Positions 42,398-51,461 are shown, counted from the stretch's first letter. The stretch: 64,000 bases of DNA from Vagococcus_D sp963518325 (GCF_963518325.1 NZ_CAUQJB010000003.1:62001-126000); one strand, 5' to 3'. Numbers and translations: made by a program. Notes: a model not told the origin generated them from the letters alone.

Positions 42398-43246
42398 ATG
42401 GAATTTGGTGAAACGATTAAGAAAATCAGAAGGTCACAGCGACTGTCTCAACAGGATTTGGCAAAGGGGGTAATGAGTCGTTCTAATTTATCGCGATTTG
42501 AGAGTGGTCAATATTACCCTAGTTATGATAAAGTGTTCGGGCTGATTGCTAAGTTGGGACTAAGTTTGGAAGAGGTTTTGTACATTGCCAATGATTATCA
42601 GGCAAAGCCGTTAGACGTGTTGCAACGGAAATTAGTGGAGTACGACAATCAATACGACCTTGAGGGATTAAAAGAAATCAGCAAGGAGGCGAAACAATCC
42701 TTTCAGGAAACCGCAAATCCTGAGTATCAGACGCTTTATTGGTTTGCTCAGTTGTCCTTTCTGCATTTAGGCCATGTCGATGAACTACCAGAAGAGGCGA
42801 TTAAAGGGTCAATCTTACCTTATTTTGAAGATAAGGAAGACTGGTATCTAAAGGATTTGCGCTTTTTAAACAATTCGCTGGCTATTTTTGAATTGGATGA
42901 TGCTTGTTTTTTAGGAAATCGGGCCTTGAAAAGTTTTGAGAAATACCAGCAGTTTAATGTTCAAACCAATCTGCAATCCAACCTGATGATCAACCTTGGG
43001 ACTCGTTGTTTTGAAGAAAAGCGCTATTCGGAAAGTCTCAGTTACTTTCAAAGAGCCAAGGCTTTTTCAACGTCATTCAATCATGTCTACAATCAAATCA
43101 TCTGTGCCAACTATTTGCTGATACTAGAAGGAGGTGCCACGGAGCAATTGGAAACGTATCTGGCAACCTTGGAACTGTTGGGCTATCATGAAACAGTGGC
43201 TTATTTAAGGCAAGTCAAAGACACCTTTCAGCCTAGCTTAAGCTAA
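42398..43246 (+). CDS. Rgg/MutR-like XRE-family regulator
   Basis: The 282-residue protein has an XRE helix-turn-helix at about residues 5-60 (IRRSQRLSQQDLAKGVMSRS) and a long all-helical C-terminal domain with TPR-like repeats, the architecture of Rgg/GadR/MutR regulators. Many of these respond to short peptides, but no peptide gene is visible next to it. It faces the MFS exporter gene across 126 bases and may regulate it. An AAGGAGG site precedes the ATG. Confidence 0.85.
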   Translation: MEFGETIKKIRRSQRLSQQDLAKGVMSRSNLSRFESGQYYPSYDKVFGLIAKLGLSLEEVLYIANDYQAKPLDVLQRKLVEYDNQYDLEGLKEISKEAKQSFQETANPEYQTLYWFAQLSFLHLGHVDELPEEAIKGSILPYFEDKEDWYLKDLRFLNNSLAIFELDDACFLGNRALKSFEKYQQFNVQTNLQSNLMINLGTRCFEEKRYSESLSYFQRAKAFSTSFNHVYNQIICANYLLILEGGATEQLETYLATLELLGYHETVAYLRQVKDTFQPSLS

Positions 43247-43365
43247 GCTTTTTGTTAAGCCAAACCATGAAACTATGCTATTATTAACTTGAAAATAGAC
43301 AGTGATAGTTGATCAATCATGTTTATACGAAGTTAACTAAAAGGATTAAACAAGAGGAGACTATG

Positions 43366-44166
43366 ATGGAGATTAAATTAGAGGTAACTATTAAGCCAAA
43401 TAAGACGGTTATTCAATTGATGGATAACCAAGGAACCATTGAATTGCTAAAAGAGAATGTCGTTACTTTGGAAAAACCTGTCGTCTATTTATTGCTAAAG
43501 GAAAAAGAACTGATTGAAATAGGCCGTATAGCTGAAGGGAATTTGGACTCGGGGTTGGACTTTGACCGAGTGGTGACGATTTTACCAACTTGGGATATTG
43601 AACTAGACTATGTTGAACAATTACTTGTTGAGGAAGCCACCGCAAATGGCATCAAGTTAAAGGAGGGCCGTCAAGCGGTTAAAGTACCGGCTAATGCAGT
43701 AAAAACAGTTAAACCCTATGTTGAGTTAATTACCACAATTCTTGACACATTTGATTATTCGTTAATGCCAAAAGTGGACGCCAAACCAGCCAAGAAAAAA
43801 CCAGCGAAGGCCCAGCATCGCTGGAATAAAGAAGTCAGTCAAATTGAATTTTATGTTGACTCCCGTGAAAGCAAGGCAACTGTTATGTGGCAAAAACGCA
43901 ATGAGATGCTTTTAAAAGCAGGTGCGAAAATGAAACCTGAAGCGGAGTTAAATAAAGATGGTTCCGTGGGATTTTCCGCTAAGATGGGAGAAAAAATTCG
44001 TTCTGATCATCAAGATAAAATCAAGAATTTTACAACGACTGAAGACATCATTCTGAAAAGTGTAAACGAAGTTGGCTTGTTCTTGTATTTTGGTGGCACC
44101 AATAGCTGGTTGGAGCTGCTGGATGCTACTGGTAAGAGCATCGATTCCTACACAGTTGTTAACTAA
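43366..44166 (+). CDS. Uncharacterised protein with DUF4357-like C-terminus
   Basis: The 266-residue soluble protein has a beta-rich N-terminal half, a Lys/Pro-rich linker (about 147-160, PAKKKPAKAQ) and a C-terminal domain. Its pattern (RNEMLLKAGAKM ... GLFLYFGGTNSWLELL) recalls DUF4357, a module that often follows GIY-YIG nucleases; no nuclease motif is present. I start it at ATG 43366, with GAGGAG 6 bases upstream. It is a single gene followed by a terminator. The function is not known and the domain call is weak. Confidence 0.6.
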   Translation: MEIKLEVTIKPNKTVIQLMDNQGTIELLKENVVTLEKPVVYLLLKEKELIEIGRIAEGNLDSGLDFDRVVTILPTWDIELDYVEQLLVEEATANGIKLKEGRQAVKVPANAVKTVKPYVELITTILDTFDYSLMPKVDAKPAKKKPAKAQHRWNKEVSQIEFYVDSRESKATVMWQKRNEMLLKAGAKMKPEAELNKDGSVGFSAKMGEKIRSDHQDKIKNFTTTEDIILKSVNEVGLFLYFGGTNSWLELLDATGKSIDSYTVVN

Positions 44167-44174
44167 CATCAATT

Positions 44175-44206
44175 AAAACACCTACCATTGCCAGTAGGTG
44201 TTTTTG
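44175..44206 (+). terminator. Terminator after the DUF4357-like gene
   Basis: ACACCTAC pairs with GTAGGTGT around an 8-base loop, followed by TTTT. Confidence 0.8.
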
Positions 44207-44244
44207 ACATGAGAAGGGGGTATAATGGAAAAAGGAGGTGACTT

Positions 44245-44892
44245 ATGAAAATTGGAATGATTAACGGCAGTTCACGAAAGCATCAAAATCAGCTAATTGA
44301 AAAAGAATTACACGCACTAAAAGGAACCTCTATGGAAATAGTCAATTTCGGCATCTATCCAGAAGAGCAAGGGAATTTTAGTTATATTCAAATGGCGATT
44401 GCGACAGGTTTGTTGCTAAGTTCTCAAGCAGTTGACTTTGTAGTAACCGGGTGCAGTTCCGGTACGGGAATGATGTTAGCTTGTAATGCCATGCCAGATG
44501 TGATGTGCGGGTATCTTGCCAATCCGACTGATGCCTACTTATTTGGGCGGATTAATGATGGCAATGCTATTTCATTACCTCTTGGCTCGATAGATGGGTG
44601 GGCGGGAGAACTTAACCTGCGGTATACGCTAGAAAAATTATTCGAAGAACCTTTTGGAACCGGATATCCACAAGCGGAAGCAGTTAGAAAACAAGCTGAT
44701 ACCGCTTATTTGAAAGAATTAAAAAGGCAATCGCAAATACCTCTAATTGAACTACTGCCTCAGCTGGATAAGTCTCTGGTCTTACCTGTTCTTCATCGTA
44801 AGTTTTTTTATGAGTATGTGTTGAATGAAGGGAAAAATTCGGAGTTGACTAAGTTGTTAGAAAGAATGATGAAAGAAAATGACAATCCTTAA
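44245..44892 (+). CDS. RpiB/LacA/LacB-family sugar-phosphate isomerase
   Basis: The 215-residue protein has the RpiB-fold start MKIGMINGSSRKHQN and a Cys in VTGCSSGTGMMLACNAMP at the place of the catalytic Cys of RpiB. Compared with RpiB (about 150 residues) it has a C-terminal extension of about 65 residues, as in a less studied subfamily. It should isomerise a pentose- or hexose-phosphate. No sugar operon is adjacent. AAAGGAGG precedes the ATG. Confidence 0.75.
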   Translation: MKIGMINGSSRKHQNQLIEKELHALKGTSMEIVNFGIYPEEQGNFSYIQMAIATGLLLSSQAVDFVVTGCSSGTGMMLACNAMPDVMCGYLANPTDAYLFGRINDGNAISLPLGSIDGWAGELNLRYTLEKLFEEPFGTGYPQAEAVRKQADTAYLKELKRQSQIPLIELLPQLDKSLVLPVLHRKFFYEYVLNEGKNSELTKLLERMMKENDNP

Positions 44893-44950
44893 GACCTTTG
44901 AATCACTGTTACTATCTTGTAAGCATATCATTCCTTTTTTATACAAAAAT

Positions 44951-44980
44951 AGTTTATAATTAGATTGTAACAATTATAAT
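44951..44980 (+). promoter_or_regulatory. Promoter with PerR-like box upstream of the NADH peroxidase gene
   Basis: TTGTAACAATTATAA (44965-44979) matches the PerR box TTATAATNATTATAA at 12 of 14 fixed positions and overlaps a TATAAT -10 box (44975-44980). The -35 is weak. Control by the peroxide sensor PerR would fit the product encoded 17 bases downstream. Confidence 0.55.
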
Positions 44981-44996
44981 ATAGGAGGGATATGTT

Positions 44997-46346
44997 ATGA
45001 AAGTAATCGTATTAGGATCATCACATGGCGGCTACGAAGCTGTCGAAGAATTATTGTTGTCCCACCCAGGTGCAGACATTCAGTGGTATGAAAAAGGCGA
45101 CTTCATCTCATTTATGGGTTGAGGAACGCAACTGTATCTCGAAGGAGTTGTCAAAGACGTTAATTCAATTCGTTATATGACAGCAGAAGAGATGGAAAAA
45201 CGCGGGGTTCGCGTTTACGTTAATCAGGAAATTACCAAACTGGAAGCTGACAAACATCAGGTGGTTGTCTTGGATCACGTGACAGGTCAGGAACGTGTCG
45301 AGACATATGACAAACTTATTTTAAGTCCGGGAGCTAATCCATTTATTCTACCAGTTCCAGGCAAAGAATTAGCCAATATTGAAACCATGCGGGGTCGTCA
45401 GGATACCATTGATTTAAAAATGAAATCAGTTGATCCAGAGATTGAAAATGTGGTGGTTATTGGTGTGGGGTATATTGGCATTGAGGCAGCAGAATCATTT
45501 GCCAAAGCCGGCAAAAAAGTTACCTTAGTGGATATTATCGAGCGTCCCTTAGGTGTTTATTTGGATAAACCATTTACCGATGTTCTTGAAAAGGAAATGA
45601 CAGATAATGGGATTACCTTAGCCATGGGGGAATCGGTTGTGAGTTTTACAGGCGATGAGCGAGTGCGGACTGTTATTACAGATAAAGGTGAGTATCCAGC
45701 TGATTTAGTGGTGATGTCTGCTGGTGTCCGTCCCAACACAGCGTGGTTGAAAGATGCGTTGGAATTATTGCCAAATGGCATGATTAAAACCGATGAGTAT
45801 ATGCGAACAAGTGAAGAAGATGTTTTTGCGGTAGGGGATGCCACATTGATTCAATATAACCCAGGGGATACAGCCGTTAATATTTCACTGGCAACCAATG
45901 CTCGTCGCCAAGGACGATTTGCAGCTAAGAATTTGTTAGCTGCCAACTATCCATTTCCTGGTGTTCAAGGTTCGTCAGCTTTACGAGTTTTCGACTATAA
46001 ATTTGCGTCAACAGGCCTGAATGATCAAATGGCCGCTAGATTAAACATAAACATTCGATCCGTTTATTTAGATCAAGAGACATTGATGGATTTTGTCCCG
46101 GCTTATATGAAGGAACGGGTTATGTTTAAACTAGTTTATGATCCAGAGACTCGTGTTATTTTAGGAGCTCAAATCATGTCTAAACAGGATTTAACAGCGA
46201 ATATTAACGCGATTTCAATTGCGATTCAAACAAAGTACACGATTGATCAATTGGCTTATGCCGATATGTTCTTCCAACCAGAGTTTGACACGCCATGGAA
46301 TTTGTTAAATTTGGCGGGATTAAAAGCCATTGAACAAGAGAAATAA
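44997..46346 (+). CDS. npr: NADH peroxidase with in-frame TGA at the catalytic Cys42 codon
   Basis: From ATG 44997 (TAGGAGGG upstream) the frame encodes a 449-residue flavoprotein of the NADH peroxidase/oxidase family. It has the FAD motif VLGSSHGGYEAVEELL at the N-terminus, the NAD motif VVIGVGYIGIEAAESFAKAG and the second FAD motif DVFAVGDATLI. Enterococcal Npr is 447 residues and uses Cys42 as a sulfenic acid. Here codon 42 is TGA (45120-45122) within FISFMG-TGA-GTQLYLEG; the rest of the frame is intact. The product is either a selenocysteine enzyme, a gene silenced by one nonsense change, or carries a sequence error. If translation restarted, the part from ATG 45177 would lack the FAD-binding start and active site. 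Confidence 0.88.
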
Positions 46347-46356
46347 GTAGTAAATA

Positions 46357-46396
46357 AAAGAAGTCTTAACTCGATTGACTGAGTTAAGACTTCTTT
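46357..46396. terminator. Bidirectional terminator between npr and the EIIC gene
   Basis: AAGAAGTCTTAACTC pairs perfectly with GAGTTAAGACTTCTT around an 8-base loop between two convergent genes, with T-rich ends on both strands. Confidence 0.85.
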
Positions 46397-46409
46397 AGGT
46401 AGCTAAAAT

Positions 46410-47705
46410 TTATTCAGCTGCATTAGCATGCTCTTTAGCAAGCTCATTTTTATCGTAAATTTTAACGAATGGGTAGTAACAAATAACTGATACGATAATT
46501 AAGACAACACTTAGAACGGCAGCTCGCCAGTCACCACCAGTTGCCATGAAGGCACCGACTGGTCCAGGCAAGGTCCATGGAGCAGTCACAACCACGGCAT
46601 TTACTAAGCCAGCAGTCGTGGCAAACCAAGCGATTGTGGCACAAATCATTGGTGTCACGATAAAAGGAATCATGATGACAGGATTTAACACAACAGGAAC
46701 ACCGAAGATAACAGGTTCGTTAATGTTAAAGATAGACGGCATGATAATTGCTTTCCCTAATTTTGAACCGTATTGTGATTTGGCTGTAAAAGCTAACAAA
46801 ATAGCTAAACCAATTGTACAACCAGAACCACCAATCCAGATAAACCATTGGAAGAAAGGCTCAGCTGCAATATGTGGCAAAGACTCACCAGCAGCATGTG
46901 CAACTGTATTACCATCTAATAATTGTAGCCAAATTGGACGCGCTAACGAGCCGATGATTGAGACTCCGTGAATCCCAAATACCCAGAAGAAGGTAATCAT
47001 GAAAACAAGCAATAGAACACTTGGTAACGAGTCAGCAGCACTTACAAGCGGGCTAACAACTTTAGATATAGCGGTATGCCAATCAAATCCGATAAAATAA
47101 GTGATCGTAGCCATTCCAAGAATGACGATTAAAGTAGGTGTTAAAGCTTCAAAAGAACGAGCAACGGCTGGTGGTACTTGATCAGGCATCGTGATTTTAA
47201 ATCTAGACTTATCAGTTAAACGGTAAATTTCAACGGCGATAATCGCTGTGATGATACCAACAAACATACCACCGCCGCCTAAGTTAGCCATCGGTAAAAC
47301 AAATCCAACAGCACCAGCAGCGTCTGCAGCTTCAGCAGGAATATTAACTGGAACAAATGTTAATAGGAAGGCAATTGTTGCTAAAATACCACCAGAAACA
47401 GCGTCTAGTTTATAGGTTTTAGCAAGACTGGCGCCAATGCCGAAAGTAGCGTACAGAGACATGATATACATAGTCATTCTGTATGGCAATAAGATTGTTG
47501 CTGCATTTTCTTTTAGGAAAATACTAATTCCCCATGCTTCTGGTAATGGTGGGAAAGCAATTATTAGGAAAAAAGACCCAATAATAATCAGTGGCAATGT
47601 CGCAATAATACCATCGCGAATCGCACGTAAATGTCTTTGGTTAGCTAATTGAGCCATTGGGCCAGCTAACTTTTCTTCAATAAACCTTGTAAACTTATCA
47701 AACAT
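46410..47705 (-). CDS. PTS lactose/cellobiose-family EIIC permease
   Basis: The 431-residue membrane protein carries the family motif FNINEPVIFGVPVVLNP and about ten membrane segments. It should import a disaccharide or amino-sugar disaccharide with EIIA/EIIB encoded elsewhere. It follows a small membrane-protein gene on the minus strand. The promoter of this pair shares the GAAATATTATT element with the divergent murQ promoter, so the sugar may be derived from murein or chitin (for example MurNAc-GlcNAc or chitobiose). That substrate idea is inference. Confidence 0.88.
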   Translation of the reverse strand: MFDKFTRFIEEKLAGPMAQLANQRHLRAIRDGIIATLPLIIIGSFFLIIAFPPLPEAWGISIFLKENAATILLPYRMTMYIMSLYATFGIGASLAKTYKLDAVSGGILATIAFLLTFVPVNIPAEAADAAGAVGFVLPMANLGGGGMFVGIITAIIAVEIYRLTDKSRFKITMPDQVPPAVARSFEALTPTLIVILGMATITYFIGFDWHTAISKVVSPLVSAADSLPSVLLLVFMITFFWVFGIHGVSIIGSLARPIWLQLLDGNTVAHAAGESLPHIAAEPFFQWFIWIGGSGCTIGLAILLAFTAKSQYGSKLGKAIIMPSIFNINEPVIFGVPVVLNPVIMIPFIVTPMICATIAWFATTAGLVNAVVVTAPWTLPGPVGAFMATGGDWRAAVLSVVLIIVSVICYYPFVKIYDKNELAKEHANAAE

Positions 47706-47741
47706 GTTTTCACTCCTTAGTTTAGACAGCGTTTGCTGTTA

Positions 47742-48047
47742 TTAAAAAATAAATCCTTTGAATAACCAAAAATATGAGAGAGTTTCCAAAATAACGAAAG
47801 CACAAATGGTTGTAATCCAAAACCGCTTACAAATGCCGTCTTTTGATTCGATGAAACACTGACCATAGGCAATGGCTAATGAAATAAAAAGTGGTAAAAA
47901 TAGCATGACGGCAATTCGTGTATCCCAATGTAACAAGTAAAAGAGATAAGGAATTAGGATACCACCTAAAATACTTGCTAATAAAAGGACCAACGCGCTT
48001 TTAAAAGAAAAGCGTGGGATTCCAGTTTGTTTTCCTTGAATGTCCAT
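47742..48047 (-). CDS. Small three-segment membrane protein, unknown
   Basis: The 101-residue protein has three hydrophobic segments (about residues 17-38, 45-62 and 80-98) and no recognised domain. It is the first gene of the minus-strand unit, 36 bases before the EIIC gene, so it is probably cotranscribed and may assist the permease. A GGGGTGAA stretch lies before the ATG. Confidence 0.65.
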   Translation of the reverse strand: MDIQGKQTGIPRFSFKSALVLLLASILGGILIPYLFYLLHWDTRIAVMLFLPLFISLAIAYGQCFIESKDGICKRFWITTICAFVILETLSYFWLFKGFIF

Positions 48048-48192
48048 TATTGTTGTTCACCCCCTCAATTTTTTATCTATTCTTATTACATCCGACGAAT
48101 AAATGATTGCAATCAAAAATATGAACATCACATCTCAGTCATGAGCTGAAGCGGATACATGTTCAAAGGACGTTCTGTGGATGCATACCTGT

Positions 48193-48221
48193 AGTATACA
48201 TTTTATGTAATAATATTTCAA
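48193..48221 (-). promoter_or_regulatory. Minus-strand promoter with RpiR-type element
   Basis: On the minus strand TTGAAA (48216-48221) and TATACT (48193-48198) are exactly 17 bases apart. GAAATATTATTAC (48207-48219) covers the -35 and part of the spacer and also forms an inverted repeat AATAATAT/ATATTATT (48209-48230). Confidence 0.7.
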
Positions 48222-48289
48222 CATATTATTAATAAAAATAGAATTTAATTTCTTAAACGGATTATTATTACGTTAATTACGATTTAAAA

Positions 48290-48318
48290 TTGAAATATTA
48301 TTCCTGTAATGGTAAGAT
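48290..48318 (+). promoter_or_regulatory. murQ promoter with RpiR-type element
   Basis: TTGAAA (48290-48295) and TAAGAT (48313-48318) are exactly 17 bases apart. GAAATATTATTCC (48292-48304) overlaps the -35 box and is the same element as on the divergent promoter. Confidence 0.7.
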
Positions 48319-48472
48319 TTACTCAAGGCGAAGTAAAAGGCCAATGAATGATTGGAAACGGTTCTTTTGCTTTGGATGGTGATACCAGTGAACTAGATTG
48401 CTACATGAAGAGAGTCTATTATCAGGTATCAACGGTTGCTAAAAAACAAACTTTAAAGAAGGATGTCAGAGG

Positions 48473-49372
48473 ATGTTAGAAAATTTAACCACAGAAAAAA
48501 GAAATGAAAGTACTCAAAATCTTGATCGCTTGTCAGTTAAGAGTACAATTGAAAAAATGAATCAAGAAGATCAAAAAGTAATAGAAGCTATTAGCCAGAA
48601 AACTGAATCAATTGAAGCATTAATAGAAAATGTTGTAGTGAGTCTTAAACAAGGTGGGCGTTTATTCTATTTTGGAGCAGGAACTAGTGGTAGATTAGGT
48701 ATTCTTGATGCGGCAGAGTGCATTCCAACTTTTAGCATTGAGCCGGAGATGGTTCAAGGGATTATTGCTGGTGGCGAGTCTGCTATGACAGTGGCTGTTG
48801 AAGGGGCAGAAGATTCATTAACTCTGGCAGTTGACGATTTTAAGGAGCGCCAGTTAACGGATAAAGACTTTGTAATCGGCATCAGTGCTAGCGGTCGAAC
48901 GCCTTACGTAATTGGTGGGCTAAAATACGCAGCAGAAATTGGGGCTACAACAGGGGCTTTATCCTGTAATGAAGGCGCCGAAATCAGCCAATACGCTCAA
49001 TATCCAGTAGAGATTTCAGCTGGACCCGAAGTATTAACTGGCTCAACACGGTTGAAGTCGGGGACCATTCAAAAGTTAGTGTTAAACATGATTTCAACCA
49101 TTAGTATGGTTCAATTGGGAAAAGTCTTTGGCAATTTGATGGTTGATGTCAAACCAACCAATGAAAAGCTAGTTGAGCGAGCGAAAGGTATTATTATGGA
49201 TGCAACAGGAGTCAGTAAAGAAGAAGCGACTCACTATTTTGAAGATTCAGATCAGTTGGTTAAATTGGCAATTGTTAGACTATTAACTGGGGCATCTAAA
49301 GAAGTTGCCATTGACTTACTGGCAGACAATGATGGCTTTATTCGTAAGGCGATTGAGTCTCAAGATAATTAA
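48473..49372 (+). CDS. murQ: N-acetylmuramic acid 6-phosphate etherase (copy 1)
   Basis: The 299-residue SIS-domain enzyme splits MurNAc-6-P into GlcNAc-6-P and D-lactate. It starts with LTTEKRNESTQNLDRLS and has the active-site stretch GAGTSGRLGILDAAE (Glu is catalytic) and GISASGRTPYV. It is the first gene of the plus-strand murein-sugar operon. A second complete copy lies at 54822. The two share long identical blocks but differ throughout, so they are paralogues and not a recent duplication. Confidence 0.96.
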   Translation: MLENLTTEKRNESTQNLDRLSVKSTIEKMNQEDQKVIEAISQKTESIEALIENVVVSLKQGGRLFYFGAGTSGRLGILDAAECIPTFSIEPEMVQGIIAGGESAMTVAVEGAEDSLTLAVDDFKERQLTDKDFVIGISASGRTPYVIGGLKYAAEIGATTGALSCNEGAEISQYAQYPVEISAGPEVLTGSTRLKSGTIQKLVLNMISTISMVQLGKVFGNLMVDVKPTNEKLVERAKGIIMDATGVSKEEATHYFEDSDQLVKLAIVRLLTGASKEVAIDLLADNDGFIRKAIESQDN

Positions 49373-49397
49373 AAGCAGACAATAGAGGACGATGAAG

Positions 49398-50291
49398 ATG
49401 AGGTATGTAATCGGTATTGATTGCGGTGGAACAAAAACAGAAGCTGTCGCTTATGATGAAGAGGGGCGTCAGTTAGCTGCGAGAACCACTGGGTTTGGTA
49501 ATTTATTAGTTGATTTCCAAAGGGCTTTAGAGAATATTCAACAAGGGGTTCAAGAGGTGTTGGACGAGTTGGGACCGGGCTGTCAGGAACTAGTTTTTGG
49601 CATTGCGGGCATTGATTCCGGTGGACTAAAAGAAACGTTGACCATGACCTTTAGCCAATGGGGATTGCCCGTCAGCTTGATGAATGATGGTCAATTAGCT
49701 CATTACGGCATTCTAAAGGGAGACGATGGCATTATCGTGACCGCTGGAACCGGCTCGGTCTTTTTGGGACGATCGACTGGCCAGTGGTATCGTGTAGGAG
49801 GCTGGGGCCATCTTTTAGGTGATGGTGGCAGTGCTTTTGATATTGCTCGAAAAGGCATTCAACAAAGTCTTTCAGAATTTGACTCAGGGCAAGACCCTAG
49901 TGAATTTTCCCGACATTTATTTAAACATTTTGAGACAGAGGATGTTTTTGGTGTAACCAAAGCAGTTTATTCTTTGGACAAAGGCGCAATTGCGGAATTA
50001 GCTAGTTTGATTGCAAGTTTAGCTCCTGAAAATGAACTGGCAGTAGCTATCTTAAAATCTGCGGGAGAAGAATTAGCAGAGAGTGTGAGAGTCTTAGCTA
50101 GTAAAATGCCACTAGTCTCATTAAAAGTAGGGTTAAATGGCAGCGTCATTGAAAAAAATGCCATTGTGCGCCAGGCTTTTTTTGAAGGTGTGAAGAAAGC
50201 TACAAAGAATCAAGAGATAGAATTTATAGATAAAACAACATCAGGTGCTAAGGGTGCCTACTATTATAATAAAAGGAATGGTAAAAAATGA
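49398..50291 (+). CDS. BadF/BadG-family N-acetylhexosamine kinase
   Basis: The 297-residue ASKHA kinase has phosphate-1 GIDCGGTKTE, the acceptor-site NDGQLAHYG, phosphate-2 TAGTGSV and GGWGHLLGDGGSAFDI. It should phosphorylate GlcNAc or MurNAc (as MurK/NagK do) released from murein. I start it at ATG 49398, since the AGAGGA ribosome site is too near ATG 49392. Its stop overlaps the start of mupG (ATGA), so the two are translationally coupled. Confidence 0.85.
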   Translation: MRYVIGIDCGGTKTEAVAYDEEGRQLAARTTGFGNLLVDFQRALENIQQGVQEVLDELGPGCQELVFGIAGIDSGGLKETLTMTFSQWGLPVSLMNDGQLAHYGILKGDDGIIVTAGTGSVFLGRSTGQWYRVGGWGHLLGDGGSAFDIARKGIQQSLSEFDSGQDPSEFSRHLFKHFETEDVFGVTKAVYSLDKGAIAELASLIASLAPENELAVAILKSAGEELAESVRVLASKMPLVSLKVGLNGSVIEKNAIVRQAFFEGVKKATKNQEIEFIDKTTSGAKGAYYYNKRNGKK

Positions 50292-51379
50292 GAAAATTAG
50301 GAATTTCAGTTTATCCGAACCACAGCAGTGTGGAAGAAATAAAAGCATACATGGATTTAGCCGCTAAGTATCACTTTACTCGCGTCTTTACTTGTTTATT
50401 ATCGGTTGATAAAGAGGATAAAGAAAAGATTGTCCAAGAATTTACCGAAACAATTAATTATGCCAAATCACTTGGCATGGAAGTCGTTGCTGATGTAAGT
50501 CCCAAAGTCTTTGGCGAATTAGAAATTAGCTACGATGATCTATCTTTTTTTAAGGAAATTGGGGCAGACGGGATTCGTTTGGACATGGGCTTTACAGGCA
50601 ATGAAGAGTCAATTATGACCTTTAATCCACAGGATTTAGATATCGAATTAAATATTAGTTCTGGTACTCGTTACTTGGAAAATATTTTAAGTTACCAAGC
50701 TAACACGAATAAATTAATGGGATGTCATAACTTTTATCCTCATCGTTATACAGGATTAAGTTATCAGCATTTTATCGATACAACTAAAATTTACAAAGAA
50801 AATGGCATTCGAACCGCTGCTTTCGTTAACTCACCAACGGCTAAAATTGGACCATGGCCAGTTGAAGAGGGCTTATGTACATTAGAAATGCATCGCCATT
50901 GGCCAATTACAACTCAAGCTAAACACCTTTGGGCGACTGATTTAATCGATGATGTGATTATTGCCAATTCATTTGCTTCAGAAGCAGAATTAAAAGCATT
51001 AAGTGAGATTTCGCCGTATCAATTAACTTTGGATTGTGTAATCGAAGAGAAGACACCAGAGCTTGAGCGTAAAATTGTACTGGAAGAGTTCCACTTTAAT
51101 CGTGGAGATGTCTCAGATTATGTGATTCGTTCAACTCAAAGTCGTGTAAAATATAAAGGTCATAACTTTGTTCCTTTTAACACAGAAGACATGAAGACTG
51201 GTGATATTTTAGTGGAAACTTCGTTATATGCGCATTATGCGGGGGAATTACAAGTGGCGTTGTTGCCTATGGAGAATTCGGGTAAAACAAATGTTGTTGG
51301 AGCTATTACAGAAGCTGATCAAGTGCTTTTACCGTATATCAAGCCTTGGCAGAAATTTAAATTTAACGAAGTAAAATAA
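50288..51379 (+). CDS. mupG: 6-phospho-N-acetylmuramidase MupG-like (DUF871), copy 1
   Basis: The 363-residue protein belongs to DUF871, which includes Staphylococcus aureus MupG. MupG hydrolyses MurNAc-6-P-GlcNAc inside the cell. It has the TIM-barrel beginning KLGISVYPNHSSVEEIKAYM and the conserved GCHNFYPHRYTGLSYQHF. It works before MurQ in the pathway. A hairpin (51383-51425) follows. A second member of the family is encoded at 53695. Confidence 0.9.
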   Translation: MRKLGISVYPNHSSVEEIKAYMDLAAKYHFTRVFTCLLSVDKEDKEKIVQEFTETINYAKSLGMEVVADVSPKVFGELEISYDDLSFFKEIGADGIRLDMGFTGNEESIMTFNPQDLDIELNISSGTRYLENILSYQANTNKLMGCHNFYPHRYTGLSYQHFIDTTKIYKENGIRTAAFVNSPTAKIGPWPVEEGLCTLEMHRHWPITTQAKHLWATDLIDDVIIANSFASEAELKALSEISPYQLTLDCVIEEKTPELERKIVLEEFHFNRGDVSDYVIRSTQSRVKYKGHNFVPFNTEDMKTGDILVETSLYAHYAGELQVALLPMENSGKTNVVGAITEADQVLLPYIKPWQKFKFNEVK

Positions 51380-51382
51380 ATG

Positions 51383-51425
51383 AAAACTAATGAATCGTGA
51401 GAAGTTAAACGGTTCATTAGTTTTT
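51383..51425 (+). terminator. Terminator or attenuator after mupG copy 1
   Basis: AAAACTAATGAA pairs with TTCATTAGTTTT around an 18-base loop, followed by a T-run. Confidence 0.7.
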
Positions 51426-51461
51426 CTTAACAAAAACTATAAAAGATAAAGGTGTGATTTG

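Larger units (their letters stand above)
48048..48472. other. Divergent control region of the murein-sugar locus
   Basis: It contains two divergent sigma-A promoters, each with a GAAATATTATT-like element on the -35 box, and a cre-like site TTGGAAACGGTTCTT (48352-48366) downstream of the murQ promoter that could act as a CcpA roadblock. No gene was found. Confidence 0.55.

Noticed and set aside
45123..45151. A clear SECIS element after the npr TGA
   Set aside because: Only a weak 6-bp stem with a 12-base loop could be drawn, at a shorter distance than usual; it is mentioned but not claimed as a feature.
45177..46346. Annotating npr as a shorter gene starting at ATG 45177
   Set aside because: The upstream 60 codons match the conserved FAD-binding start and have the ribosome site and promoter; the shorter form would lack the flavin fold and active site.
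46546..46971. Long plus-strand frame opposite the EIIC gene
   Set aside because: It is antisense to a well-supported permease gene and reads as its complement; no ribosome site.
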